From positions 37,376,963 through 37,440,962 of the forward strand of contig CM064421.1 of NCBI GenBank assembly GCA_032690845.1: 64,000 nt of DNA. The letters run 5' to 3'. The translations under genes were made by a program, and so were the position numbers. Source of the DNA: Eleusine coracana subsp. coracana. Its lineage: Eukaryota > Streptophyta > Magnoliopsida > Poales > Poaceae. Position 1 is the first letter of the stretch, and every line of letters starts with the position of its first letter. The notes under the pieces are model-generated. The model was given only the letters and a program-made list of their open reading frames with translations, made no database searches and was not told where the DNA came from. Below, one piece after another: positions 11,521-24,100 of the stretch.

Positions 11521-11853
11521 TCACTCTGCGGTGCAAAAGCACAGCCGGACCGACTAAAGCCCGCTTAATTTGCAGGCCCAAAGCCCGAAAAAAAAATCGT
11601 AATTTGATGGCCCAAACGTGACGTGTCGCTGCCTCGCCGTCCGTGTGTCTAATTGGCGCGCGGCCATGCTTCCACGAGCTAACTATACGGGGAAACTCGG
11701 AGGACGTGGCGTGCGGCGGCGGGGGACGCGTGCGGCGGAAGCCGGGGCGAGGTGGCGAGCTGCATGTGCGGCATGCACGCCCAACGAATAGGCGCGCGCA
11801 CGGGGCCCGATGGACCGCTTCGCCTACACTGACGCGTTCACTCGGGTGCCGCC
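11521..11853. other. GC-rich promoter/5' UTR region of the DUF639 gene
   Basis: A GC-rich stretch just upstream of the DUF639 start codon. It probably contains promoter and 5' leader. No separate gene is supported. Confidence 0.45.
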
Positions 11854-14800
11854 ATGGACACGGAAAAGATGGACAGCCAGAAGAAGACGGCGCCGGCCGA
11901 GGCGCGAGGGGCCGCGCCGCCGGTGAGCAAGGCCGCCGGCGGTGGGGGAGGGCGGAAGCACCTCTCCTCCATCGCCAACCATGTGCTCCAGCAGTGTTCC
12001 CTGTGCGTGTGGTGGTCTCCCCTCTTCGTTTGTTAAATGCAGTTTTTTCAGTTCCTCCTTACCTTATGAAATTCTGTTGATTTTCTTTCCATTCTCATGT
12101 ACTGTGGAACTAGACTAACTGTTTCTTGTTTACGCGAATTGAACCATTGTTTTTTTCGAATCTAGGAAACATATGTTATCGATCACAAGGTCAGAACTTG
12201 CAATTCTTTTTAATATCAAGGATCTGCTTACTGCAGAGTGCAGAATGAAATTATAAAATGTCAATGTTTTTATGAATCTGTCCACCTTAATTTCCAAGGC
12301 AATACTTAGATTCGTTTTGCACCAAGTTTGTTTGGATATAATTAATATGCTTGTTTCCATCAGTTTACTAGGTGATTAGGCCATCCAAAATGATCAACTA
12401 ATAATATGTTACTGCCACACAGGGCACTGGACCGGAGTGTCAGTGATTTGATCGCTGACTTCGAGCTGGGCTTAAAGACTGCTGCAGTAGACAATTACTC
12501 GAGAAGACTAGTTGAGTTTTGTAGCCTTCAGGCGCTGCAAATTATCACATCTCGTGATCTGGGAGACAAGATTAGTGACGGATCGATTAGCCGGTTCACT
12601 TTTGATATGATGCTGGCTTGGGAGACGCCCACGCCTTCGGATCAACAGATTACCATGGTTGGTGATTCTGCATATACTATATGTCATACAAGAAAATGCT
12701 TTGGGTTCTGAACTCACCAACGATGTGCTAAATATTTCAGGAGAGCATAGCAAAAGAAAGGGAAGATAGAAAAGAACCACTTGGAGAAAATGAAGCTGTG
12801 ATGGGTGATGACACTTCATTGTTTTATTCAGATATCATGCCTCTTCTTGTAAGCATGTTAACCACATAACTGATCATCGTAATCTTAGGGTTAGTTTGCT
12901 CTAAACCATCTACTAATTATGATAACAATGTTGCAGGTGAATGAAGAGCCAACTATCGGAGAAGATGCATATGTGTGGTTTGGATCTGTATTCCCTTTGG
13001 CTTGTGATCTTGTCAATGCTCGATTCACTTTTGAAGCTCTCACCACTACCACAGCTAGTAGGCTTCACTACCCTGCTTATGACAGGTTCCTGAAAGAAAT
13101 GGACAAGTATGCTGCAGCTTCCACAACATGATCCAACATTCTTATTCTGTTAATTATTAACATTATCGGCAATGTCTAGCATAATTTATACACCTTTTTC
13201 TTCAGGTCATTTAAGTCCTTGCAAAACTTGCCAACTCCAACAGGAATTGACTTTGCTGAAGATGAATTCATTTTGCACATGGAGGGGACAGCAGGAACAC
13301 AACGGGTAGTGCGGCACATTGGAACCTCCAGTTGGCCAGGTCAGTAATCTGGTCACCTTGTTTCTTTTCTCGTGCTGCTTCTGTTCCTAGTAACCTGAAC
13401 TTCCAGTTTACTTCAATGGTTATTGCCATTTTAACATTAGCGTAGACATTCAGTGCATACATTTGAAAGTTGCAATGTTTGATATTTGGATTATTCAGGT
13501 CGGCTGACACTGACAAACAAGGCACTGTATTTTGAGGCTTCTGGCACAATTTCATATGAATCTGCTTTCAAGGTTGATCTTTCAGACACTGAAATTGAAC
13601 ACCAAATTAACACAGCTTCAACAGGCCCTTTTGGCGTTCCTTTGTTTGATAAAGCCATCGTATTCGAGTCACTGTGAGTTCCATTTACTTTTACCTTTAA
13701 TTGATAATATGAGCGGCTTAACCTGCACATTTTTTAATTTTTATAAAAAAGTAATCGTCATATACTTCTTACATAGAATAGTTATTCTTGATCAGTTTGT
13801 CCTTAACCATTCCATCTGCACAGGTCGGAACCTCTGGTTCTGGAGTTCCCGGAGATGACCAGCTCAACGAGGCGTGATATGTGGCTTACTCTGATAAGAG
13901 AAATTCTTTTTATTCACCGTTTCATATCAATGTACAGCATAGAATCCCCCATTCACAAATGGGAGGTACACTCCAGAATCATATTGGGTGTAATAAGGCT
14001 CCATGCTGCAAGAGAGATGCTGAGGATGTCACCGCCACTGCCATCTAGCTTTCTAGTTTTCTCGCTATACGATGACCTGCCCAAAGGAGATTTTGTACTT
14101 GAACAACTAGCGAGCAACCTGAAACAGACGTCAACCATCACCCGGTTGAGTGCGTCCTATGTGTTCAAGAGTTTGAGCAAGTCTCGTCTGGTACCTTTGA
14201 GTGCCGAGATGGCAAAAGATAGTGACATGGACTCGAATAGCCACGAACAGCCTTTGGCGTCCCTTGAAAACACGATTGATCAGGTGAAAGATGAGGCCAA
14301 GGAAGTTACTGCTGCTAATGTTACAGTTGATGGGATGAAGGATGAAGGCATCACTGACAGCCTTCTTGTACTAGTGGTATGATCATTTCCTTGATGTTTC
14401 CTTTTTGGCTCTTTGGTATGTTTTGAGTTTCAGCTGTCATTAATTTTCTTCTATTGACTTAAGCCAGCATTTCTGAATAATTCTGCTTCTCATATGCAGG
14501 GGTTGGTTAGCCCCCTGGGCAAATTGCGTCCTGTAATCCACCAGATAACCTCGTGGGAGAGACCACTTGTGACAGGTGGTGTCCTTGCTGTAATTTTGCT
14601 AACCATATACATGTAAGCATATACACAGTACCTGAAGTTGACCATTTTGGTTATGAGTCTGGCTACATTTGAGTCGAAAATGGAACAGGGACCTGATGTA
14701 CTAAGCTAACTCCTTTTTTATTCCTTGACGCAGGGAGTGGATCGGTTATGTGTTAGCTGCAAGCCTGATAATGGTTGTTGGCGTGATGGTTTGGGCTAGA

Positions 14801-15283
14801 CAAAGAAAGATCGATAAGATACAATCGGAAGTGATCATCGATACATCTTCAGACAAGTCAACAATGAAGAGCATAGTGGAAGCACAACAGAGCCTGATGA
14901 AAGCGCACGAGTATATCAAGATAGCAAACGTTGTCATCCTCAGAATGTGGTCGATTGTCCTGGCGAAGTCGCCAAAGGTACCAATACAATTCATACTCTT
15001 TGGTGGTTGATCTCTCTTCCATTTTGGTTGCTGAGCACTTCACTGCAACTTCTTCTGTAAACAGCACACAGAGACGATGATATGGATGCTGACCGGGTGT
15101 GCGGTGGCGCTGGCCATGGTCCCGTTCAAGTTCATCCTGATAGTACTGACCGCTGGTGGCTTCATGGCAAACACAAGGATCGCTAGGGCTTCGTCGAACC
15201 CGCACGGCAACCGGCGGTGGAGGGAGTGGTGGGAGTCCATACCAGCCATCCCAGTTCGGACAGTTGACAAGAGCGATCTATGA
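11854..15283 (+). CDS. DUF639 family membrane protein
   Basis: Ten exons: 11854-12002, 12423-12657, 12741-12848, 12937-13106, 13206-13339, 13499-13673, 13824-14376, 14500-14612, 14734-14977, 15065-15283. All phases join, giving 699 residues. The start at 11854 has a good context (GCCGCCATGG). The central part has features I associate with DUF639 proteins: GEDAYVWFGSVFPLACDL, FILHMEGTAGTQRVVRHIG, then GRLTLTNKALYFEASG and DKAIVFES, the latter resembling a GRAM/PH-like fold. The C-terminal part has two hydrophobic hairpins (around VLAVILLTIYM plus VLAASLIMVVGVMVWA, and MIWMLTGCAVALAMVPFKF with ILIVLTAGGF), so it is probably membrane anchored. The family is conserved in plants but has no established biochemical function. 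Family assignment rests on remembered similarity. Confidence 0.8.
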
Positions 15284-18182
15284 ATATCTTGATGACGAAA
15301 CTACTACACTCAACTCCAGTGAAGCGGTGTGTCATCCCGTGTAACTGTAAACGGTGCAGACTTTTAGAAGAGTCTCGTTAAATGTTGCTATTTAGGAAGA
15401 ATAATTCTGTCAGTATGTGAGTTGGGAATAAAAGGTGTCATACGGACTGAACTACAGGTGGTGTAACATTTTGGTAGTGGATATACCCACACGTTCCCTG
15501 ACGTTCATCGCTGATGTCCCTGATGTTTGAAATAGACATTACGCGTCCAGGATGTCAAAAAAGTTCAGATATGATGTTTTTCTTCTGGTCCAATTGAACC
15601 TCAGTTCATGGCTTTCTTGAGGATTCTAGAAACAAGTATTACATGTTTTGTGTAAGCTGTTATAGCTCTAAAAGCAATGCAAAGACAGAAATACATGTGT
15701 ATGTATGGCTTGTGTAATACTGTAACGATTAGGAAGATGTTGAGTAGAACTTCATGATTTGGACTTCCGATGACTTCTGATTTGAGACATATAAAGTGCC
15801 TGCAAATCTCTTTGGTAACTAATGGCAGCCAATTCTTCAGATTTTGCTAAGAAATCTCTTTCACAACTAATGGCAAATCTATTTGATAAGAAATGTTTGA
15901 AAGTAGTTTAACGAATCTGGATATGGAGTAGTGGGGATTGTCACACCACTCACCAGAAGAACAACGCAGGGGCAGCCATTCTGACAGCAGAGCTGACAGC
16001 AGAGCAACCATGCTCGTCGCCGGCGGAAAGAATTGCGGGAACCTCCATGAACTCCACTGCGGGAATCGTCTAGCAGTTGCACAATGATGTGGATTCCCCG
16101 CATTCGCATTTGCGGAAGGAGACGATGGCGAGGTCGGGACCAAAGCTGCCATGCCCCGCCGGTGCGAGCTCAGTCGCGCGGCGCGGTCCGGATGGTAGAT
16201 GTAGCTTTATTGGGGAGGAAAGAGTGGGGTGATTGGTGGTGATGGTTCTGCAGCAGGGAATCCGTGGGCGGGGACGGGCTCTGCGCTTCCGGATGGAACG
16301 GAGGCGGAGATGACGGCGGCGCCGCCGGCGTAGGAAACCGATCCGAAACCAGGGGCCTTTTTGCATATATTTGGATCGCGATTATTAACCGCGATGCAAA
16401 TATTTGCAGAAACACCTCTAATTTGGATCCAACTCAGGGGGTGTTTTGCAAAATTCCAGGGATCGGCGACATGGCGTCCGGGGAGGCTGCGCTGCCATCC
16501 CACGTTTCCCGGTGCCCACTCTGCCGATGCGGTGCTCCGGCGAGTCGCTCATGGCCCTAGCTCCCGCCCCTAGGGTCCCCCACACCGGCCGCAATGGCGG
16601 CGGGCCGACGGCGCGGTAGCTAAGGACGGTGGCCGATTCGACGGCGGTTGCGCATGCGCTCCAACGCCCAGATCCACTCCTCGTCGCCTCGCGCCCGAGC
16701 TGCTGCTCCGGCTTGCGTGTGCGCACGTGATTCAAGGGTCAGGGAGCTGCCCCCCGCCGGCGAATCGAGCAGAGCAGCGCGGCACCAAGAGCTGTGCCGA
16801 CGCCGTTGCATTGCTCGGAGTTGGAGAAGAAGCAACCACGGCGAACGAGATAATCAACGACGAACACGTTGGATACGCATACGCCTGAGCATCGTAGTCT
16901 CATGCCTGAGCTGTTGGTGCTGGCAACAACTGAAGAACAGAGCATCGGTTCCATGGGGATGATTGAGGTGTTAGCTTTCATGCCAAGAACTGAGCGCATC
17001 ACATACCAACGAGTCGATTTGAGGCGTGAGGAGGCCATGGATTTCATTGGATTGATTCTGATGATCTTACTTTAGAGGGGGCCAAAGTTGCCATTCAGAT
17101 GCAATTTGACCATATGATGTTTAGCTAGAGATGTCATCACGGCATCACATTACATCACAAGCGTATAGTCAGTCCTGATGCCGCAGCATGAAAGGAGTCC
17201 GCTCCCGATGCTGTTCTTTCTTTGATCCGAATGACAAATTGACAGTGTAGGCTTGAAACGCTTGATTTTTTTTTTTGTTATTATTTGAACTTTCTGCATA
17301 CTATTTGGTATTTGCAGAAGACAAAGAAAGATGAAGCAATAAGCATCAGCAGAAAATGGCCAAGTGATAAGGACACCTCTCTGTAGATGACGATCACCTG
17401 CTGGTCTGCTATGCAGTTGACACCGCGCGCTTTCCTTCTCAATCTCCGGATGATCATCATTGGGTCATTATGTGGAAGACTGCACCGCACACATCAAAAT
17501 ATTCGTCGAAAACTAGCGTACGAATTTGGCAGTCACTTCCATTTCTCTGTCTCCGCTGTCAAAATCGGGCATTGACGCATCGAGATCGAGAGATAAAACA
17601 TGACATCACAGGATCGTGCAGTGGTAGATCATGAGATATTTTGTTTAGGACGCACGATCAGATGCGTAATCCCGATCCAAATCCCGATGTTTTGGTTGGC
17701 CCGTCGGCGTAATCAGCACGGCCACCCACAAAGGCATCATCACACGTACCACCTGATCAGGCAGAGAGTAGCGATCGGGCGGAGGCGGGCATGACAAGAC
17801 AACACGGCCTCGCCGCCGTCGGCCCCGATAAAAAGCGACCCCCCGCAGTGAAAGAAGAAACTGCCTGCGGCGTTTCCATTTGTTTCCCCCCGCTCCCCCC
17901 ACCTCAATTCTACTCCCGCGGCGAGAGCCTCGCCGCGGGACGCGTTCTAAGCCCTAGCCTCCAACCACCGCTCCTCGCCGTCGTCCGCTCCGGCTCATCG
18001 TCGTCGTCGCGCGGCGCCCCGGACTCAGGCGACCTCCGATTTCGCCCCAGCTCTCCTGCCGTCCCTCGCCCGCGCCTACCTCGCCGCGTGTCGTGGGGCA
18101 GGAGCGGCAAGACGGTCTACCGGATGCGCCCCGCCTGCTCGCGGACCTCGACGGCGTCCTGCTCGAGCGCCGCGGCTTCTCC
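15284..18182. other. intergenic region between the DUF639 and RRP6-like genes
   Basis: The left end is the 3' UTR of the DUF639 gene. The region 15900-16800 is GC-rich with many short open frames but no recognisable domain. An imperfect inverted repeat sits at 16362-16408. A short open frame at 16869-17075 continues after an apparent frame change to about 17130, with a slightly protein-like composition; I do not recognise it. The last part, 17800-18182, is the promoter, leader and possibly former N-terminal coding region of the RRP6-like gene. Confidence 0.5.
16362..16408. repeat. imperfect inverted repeat
   Basis: TGCATATATTTGGATCGCG (16362-16380) and CGCGATGCAAATATTTGCA (16390-16408) are inverted copies with two mismatches over 19 bp, separated by 9 bp. 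They could form a hairpin, or be the core of a small transposon. Confidence 0.7.
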
Positions 18183-21100
18183 ATGGACGAGCCCGAGGGC
18201 GTGACTGGGAGGGAGGAGGCGCCCGCGCCTGCTCCCACGTCCGCTGCTGCGCCTGCGCCGGGGGAGGATGCGGGGGACGGGTTCCAGCTGGTGACGCATG
18301 GGAAGAAGAAGAAGAGGGCCGGCGACCAGGAGGGCGGGAGTTCCTCTGGCTCTGATGCCATTCAAGGCTCGGGTTCGGCAAGGGCGTTGACCAAGGACAA
18401 GGCGGCCGCGCTGGGGACCAAGGCGAAGGTGCCCTTCCACGATCCAAGCATTCCCCGGCCCCAGGAGGTGTACAAAATCATAGTGGACAACTACCAGCCA
18501 TTCAAGCATGTCTGGCTGGAGCACAGCGAAGATGGAACCCGACCTGTTCACCCGTTGGTTAGTGCTTTATCTCATCCTTGCACGAGTGATTCGTCTCGTT
18601 TGCTATGGCCTGGATATGTTGATCAGTGTGTGAGACATGGCATGATTGAGGGTATTTTTTCATTGAATTCTTTGTTTGTGTGTACTGTTGTAACTGTAGT
18701 TACTCTGAGATATTTGTTTGATCAATTGGTGAGCATTATGGCTGACGAGTTTTGCCTTGTCAAGTGTGAGACATGTAATGAGTAAAAATAGGCTGGCCTT
18801 GTTTTGTTGGTCGGATTGCTCTTTTTACTCTTGAACACTAGAAGATGGTTTTAGGATATCATTTGTGCACAGAAAATTGAGAACATCAGTTTAGTTGACG
18901 TTGCCTCTTGTGTGATAAGGATTTTATTTAATTTTGAATGACAAAAAATTGGACACCAGCATGCTGATTGAGAGACTAGATTCGTTTGTGTTACTAGAGA
19001 AATAGAATGCATATTGGTATTTTAAAGGAAAAGCTTATTCTCGTCACCATACTCACTGACTGTACTAGGATCAATACAAGAAAATCTCAGTGTAATTGTT
19101 TTTGCTTTTTTTAGGTCATAGAGCTGGTTTGGTTTGGTGCTTATTTTGTTTACTCATTTATTAACTTCAAATAATTGCTATCCAGTTCACCCCTGTGAGT
19201 GTTAACTTCTTATCTCAGGAAAAGCTGCCTGTTGAACTGTTCATCGACAGAAATGTTTGTGAGAGTGAACCAGTAAAGCCAGCTGATTTAGAGGATACAC
19301 CCTTTACACTAGTTGACGATCCACAAGGCTTGAAGGAATTATCTAAGAAGTTGAAGAGTGTAACTGAATTTGCTGTAAGCATTTGTAATTAAGTTTATCT
19401 ATTTAATTTTAGATGAATCTATATCACACTTATCTTCTATAACTGTTTTGTATGTCTTCTATTTACGTGGCAGTAAATACTTAATTTTGACCATCAAGTC
19501 CTTTTGGTCCTGTTTTGGATTCTCTTCTCATAAAACTTGAAAGCATGTGCCCCTGGATATTGTTTTTTACTAATGAACATAATTTATGCAGAAAAAATTG
19601 TTGCAGCAATTCTAGATGAAGTTTTTAAGTCACATGTGGCTTTAGCTATTGTTACTATATGCGTGTTTGTGTAATGGTCATCGAATTTGACAACGAAAAT
19701 GCTGTACTTTTGGAACCTTTGATTAAACTACACATCAAACTTCATATTTAAGTTAATCAATTTACATGCTAAATGAGAGCTTAACTTGTAATATCCGGTT
19801 TTTGGAATTTAAAATGAAAAGAATGCTTTTATTTTTCTGTATGTGTAAGATTTTATGGTGAAAAGCTCCGCCTGTATAAATTCATTGCTGCTTGTAACAT
19901 TTTTCTTTTGGCTCCTATGTCTTAAAACAGTACCCTGCCTTTGTGCTTTTCGTTCATCTTGCAGAAGAACATTCTTGAACCTTTTTTATGTTATTACGAG
20001 CCATTTGGCATTGAAAACAACTCCCAAGGTGATCATAGTAACTTAATGTTTGCCAATTTTTGTTTTGTTTTCAGGTTGACTTGGAGCATAATCAATATAG
20101 ATCATTTCAGGGTTTGACTTGCTTGATGCAAATTTCTACAAGAACAGAGGACTTTATTGTGGACACTCTCAAGCTTCGCATATATATTGGCCTCTACTTG
20201 CAAGAACATTTCAAAGATCCCACCAAGAGAAAGGTTTTTAATGACTCTTGAATAAAGTCATGTATTGACCCTCAAAATGTCTAGTTGCTCATCTATTATT
20301 TGTCAAATAGGTAATGCATGGAGCAGATCGTGATATAATGTGGCTGCAACGTGATTTCCACATTTATGTATGCAACCTTTTTGACACAGGACAGGTATCT
20401 TGCAAATTAGGACCAACAATACCATTACTTTGTCTTTCAGCTTATCGATCTCTTTGTTTTCTTCAAATCCTTGATTTGATGCTTTATATACTGAAGCTCG
20501 TTTTTCCTTTCTAACCCCAATCAGGCTTCAAGGGTCTTACAGATGGAGAGAAATAGCCTAGAGTACCTACTGCATCACTTTTGTGGAGTTACAGCAAAGA
20601 AAGAGTGTGTTTTATTTACCCCACTAAGTTACAACTGTCCACTCTGCTTATTTGTATTTTTCTGATTAAACTATACCATTTCTTGTAGATATCAAAATGC
20701 AGATTGGAGGGCAAGACCACTTCCTGATGAAATGATCAAGTATTGCCCATATAGGCCCATCTTTGATTTATTTGCTTTTGTGTGTCTTTGTTAATTTCGT
20801 GCACTCTTTCATTATTGCTGTAAAATGTATTCAGCTGAAGTTAGTCCCATGCAGGTATGCTAGAGAAGATACTCACTATCTGTTGTACATATATGACTTG
20901 ATGAAACAGAAACTTCAAAAGGAATCAACATCTGAAAATGATCTCCTTCTAGAGGTACTACTTTTTACCTTTTGTTTTGACTCGCATCTTATATGTTGAC
21001 TTCATATGTTGGAGCATGGTTTCGTATCATCTACACATTGAATGGACCCTTAAATTTAGCACCGTGTGACATAGCATAAATATTGGTCCTTTTGTTTTAT

Positions 21101-24100
21101 TTATTATTGCTGGCCCCTCGTCTGATATACATATCAGATTGCACATCCTGATCTTTAGTTCTTGGATTCCCCCTAACACCCCCCCCCCCCCCCCCCCTCC
21201 CCTTTGCAGGTTCACAAGCACAGTAATGAAATTTGCTTACAGTTTTATGAAAAGGAGGTTCTGACCGATAAATCCTATCTCCATATATACGGGTAGCTTT
21301 CTCTTTATCTTGGAAATATGTGCGCTTTTCAAATTCATAATATGCATGCTGGTCTGGTAAACTGAAGTGTACTATTACAGGTTGCAAGAACATGAACTGA
21401 ATGCTAAACAGCTGGCTGTTGTTGCTGTAAGTACATATTTTTCTTGTTTTTGTATTCTGTCTTGAGTAGAGCTAGCATTTGGTGTGGATTGTTTTCTCAG
21501 AATTAATCTGTAACCCTTAGATACCAAAACCTGTTATGGACTTCTGAAAATTCAAATTAAGACATCGTGTTTGTAAAAATCAAGTACAAAATACTCATTT
21601 TTACATGTATTATAAGAGTATATTTAATTCTAGGGGAGACAGTATTGTTCAGTTTCGTCTGTTGTATAGTGTCTATATGAGTATCTTGCATATCTTTGAT
21701 TTCCTCTTTGAAGGCTCTGCATAACTGGAGAGATGGTATAGCTCGTCAAGAAGATGAGAGCACCGGTTATATCTTGCCAAATAAGGCCTTGTTGGAGATA
21801 GGTATTGATATTTTCTTTGGATTGCTATGGTGCAAAACTTGATGTGTTAGCTTTGCTAACTCCTAAATTGCTCCACCTTTTGGATTCAAAGCAAAGCAGA
21901 TGCCTCCAGATGTTGGACATTTAAAAAGAATTGTGAAATCAAAATATCCATTTGTTGAGAGCCATCTCAATGACATCGTGGCCACTGATGGAATAAGTCT
22001 TGTACTGTTTGGTCTTGGTCTTTGTTTGACTGCTGGTCCTGTCCAGGACAGCATATTAGTCCTTGTATAGGACAGCATCTTGGTCCTGTATAGGACAGTA
22101 GTTAGGACAGCATCTAGGACTGCATTAGATCAGTACTGTTTGGTCTTGGTCTTTGTTTGACTGCTGGTCCTGTCCAGGACAGCATATTAGTCCTTGTATA
22201 GGACAGCATCTTGGTCCTGTATAGGACAGTAGTTAGGACAGCATCTAGGACTGCATTAGATCATCTAGGCTGCACTTGCTTTATGCTTTTAGACTAGCAT
22301 CTTAGACCAGCATATTAGCATATGCTGGCTCTTGGCCAGCTATAAATATGTATCCACAACCCCTTGGGTTGGTATGGCATTGTGTGAGTTGTGTGAGAAA
22401 TAAACCAGAAAATTGCCCCATCTCCTAGTGTCATCCTCTCTCAATGAGAGTTACAGTTCAGTTTCTAACATCTGGTATCAGAGCCGTGTTGTCTTGTAGC
22501 CTAAACATCTCCTGCTCATCTCCCTCCCTAGCCTCTCAGTCAGCAGCAGGAACATTTGTTGTCCCTGCACATCTTCCTTCCCCTGCTCAGAGCAGCAGCA
22601 GCTCGTCAGGGGCAGCCTCTTCCCCACGCAGCAGCCCCCTAGTGGCGTGCCATGTCCGCAGAACATTCTCGGCGTTCGGTCGCCTCGAGCGAGCGACTTC
22701 GGCAGGAGGCCGAGCTCGCCGCGGCAGAGGAGCGCGAGCGTGCAGCGGCAGCAGCCGCTGCGGTGGCGGCGAGGGCGTCAAGGCTGGCAGCGGCGGAGCT
22801 GGCAGCAGCAAGGGCGGAGGCGGCGGCAGTGGCGGCGGCGGATGCAGCGCGTGCGGCCGCGGCAGACCTTGAGGCTCTGCGTGGTGGCAGCGTTGGCGGC
22901 TCTGTTGCTGATGGCAACATCGACGAAGAGCTCAGGGAGCTAGAGGCGGTGCGGGAGCAGGAGGCAGCGCAGGAGCGGGCGGCGCGGTGGGTGGCTGCGC
23001 ACCCCCACGGGCGTGGTGGCGGCAGCCCAGACGGGCGTGGACGCGCGGGCAGCGTTTCTGGAGGGGACGCGTGCGGCGGTCGCACTCCTAGTGGTGGTCG
23101 GGTCGACGGAGGTCGTGGCTCTCACAGGCAGCGCGACTCTCCCTCCCCGGACCGGCGCTGTGGACACCACGGGGTCCAGGCTATCATCAGGGAAGTCGGT
23201 CCCGGTGGCGGGTGGCCTACCCTCACCAAGACCAACTACGTCGAGTGGGCTGCGGTGATGAGGGTGAGGCTCCAGGTGCGGCACATGTGGGATGCAGTCC
23301 GGTACGGCGATGTTGACTACGACGACGATCGACGGGCACTGGATGCCCTCATTGCCGCTGTCCCGCCTGAGATGCAGTTCACGCTTTCCAAGAAGCGGAC
23401 AGCCAAGGAAGCCTGGGACGCCATTGCTGCGGCACGCATCGGCAGCGACCGTGCCCGTAGGTCCACACTGCAGGCATTTCGCAAGGAGTGGGAGAACCTG
23501 GCCTTCAAACCAGGTGAGGACCTTGATGATTTTGCTTTTCGTCTCAACACTTTGCTGCACAAGATGGTGCAGTTCGGCGATGACACCTACGACGAGGAGA
23601 GAGCTGTAGAGAAGCTCCTCCGCTGCGTCCCCGAGAGGTACAAGCAGATTGCTCGCTCGCTCGAGTCAATGTTGGACCTCTCCACGATGTCGATCGAAGA
23701 GGCGATAGGTCGCCTCAAGGTCGTCGACAACGACGAGCCACGGCCTCACTCGGGGCCTATCACCATCGGCGGGAAGCTCCATCTCACTCGGGAGCAGTGG
23801 GAGGCTTGCCAGCGTGACGAGAAGAAGGGGGAGTATTCCTCCTCGACAGGCGGCCATAGGCGTGGCAAGCCGGGTAAGCCCCGTGGAGGCGCTCAGGGCG
23901 GAGGCGCCCAGGGCGGCGCCACCGGCAAACGAAAGCCGGCACGAGACGACATCTGCCACAACTGTGGTAGGACTGGCCATTGGGCTAGGGAGTGTCGGCA
24001 GCCACGACGCGGCCAGGCTCAGGCTCAGGCTCAGGCCCACGTCGCACGTGTGGAGGAGGAGCCAGCTCTGCTTCTGGCACACGCGAGCATCGAGCTACCT

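Noticed and set aside
22002..22263. Possible CRISPR-like or phage-type repeat array
   Set aside because: Two exact 131 bp units lie inside a retrotransposon LTR in a plant genome; there are no spacers and no cas genes.
22639..23560. Minus-strand open frames across the copia gag region
   Set aside because: They mirror the GC-rich gag; the plus strand has the CCHC knuckle, protease and correct element polarity.
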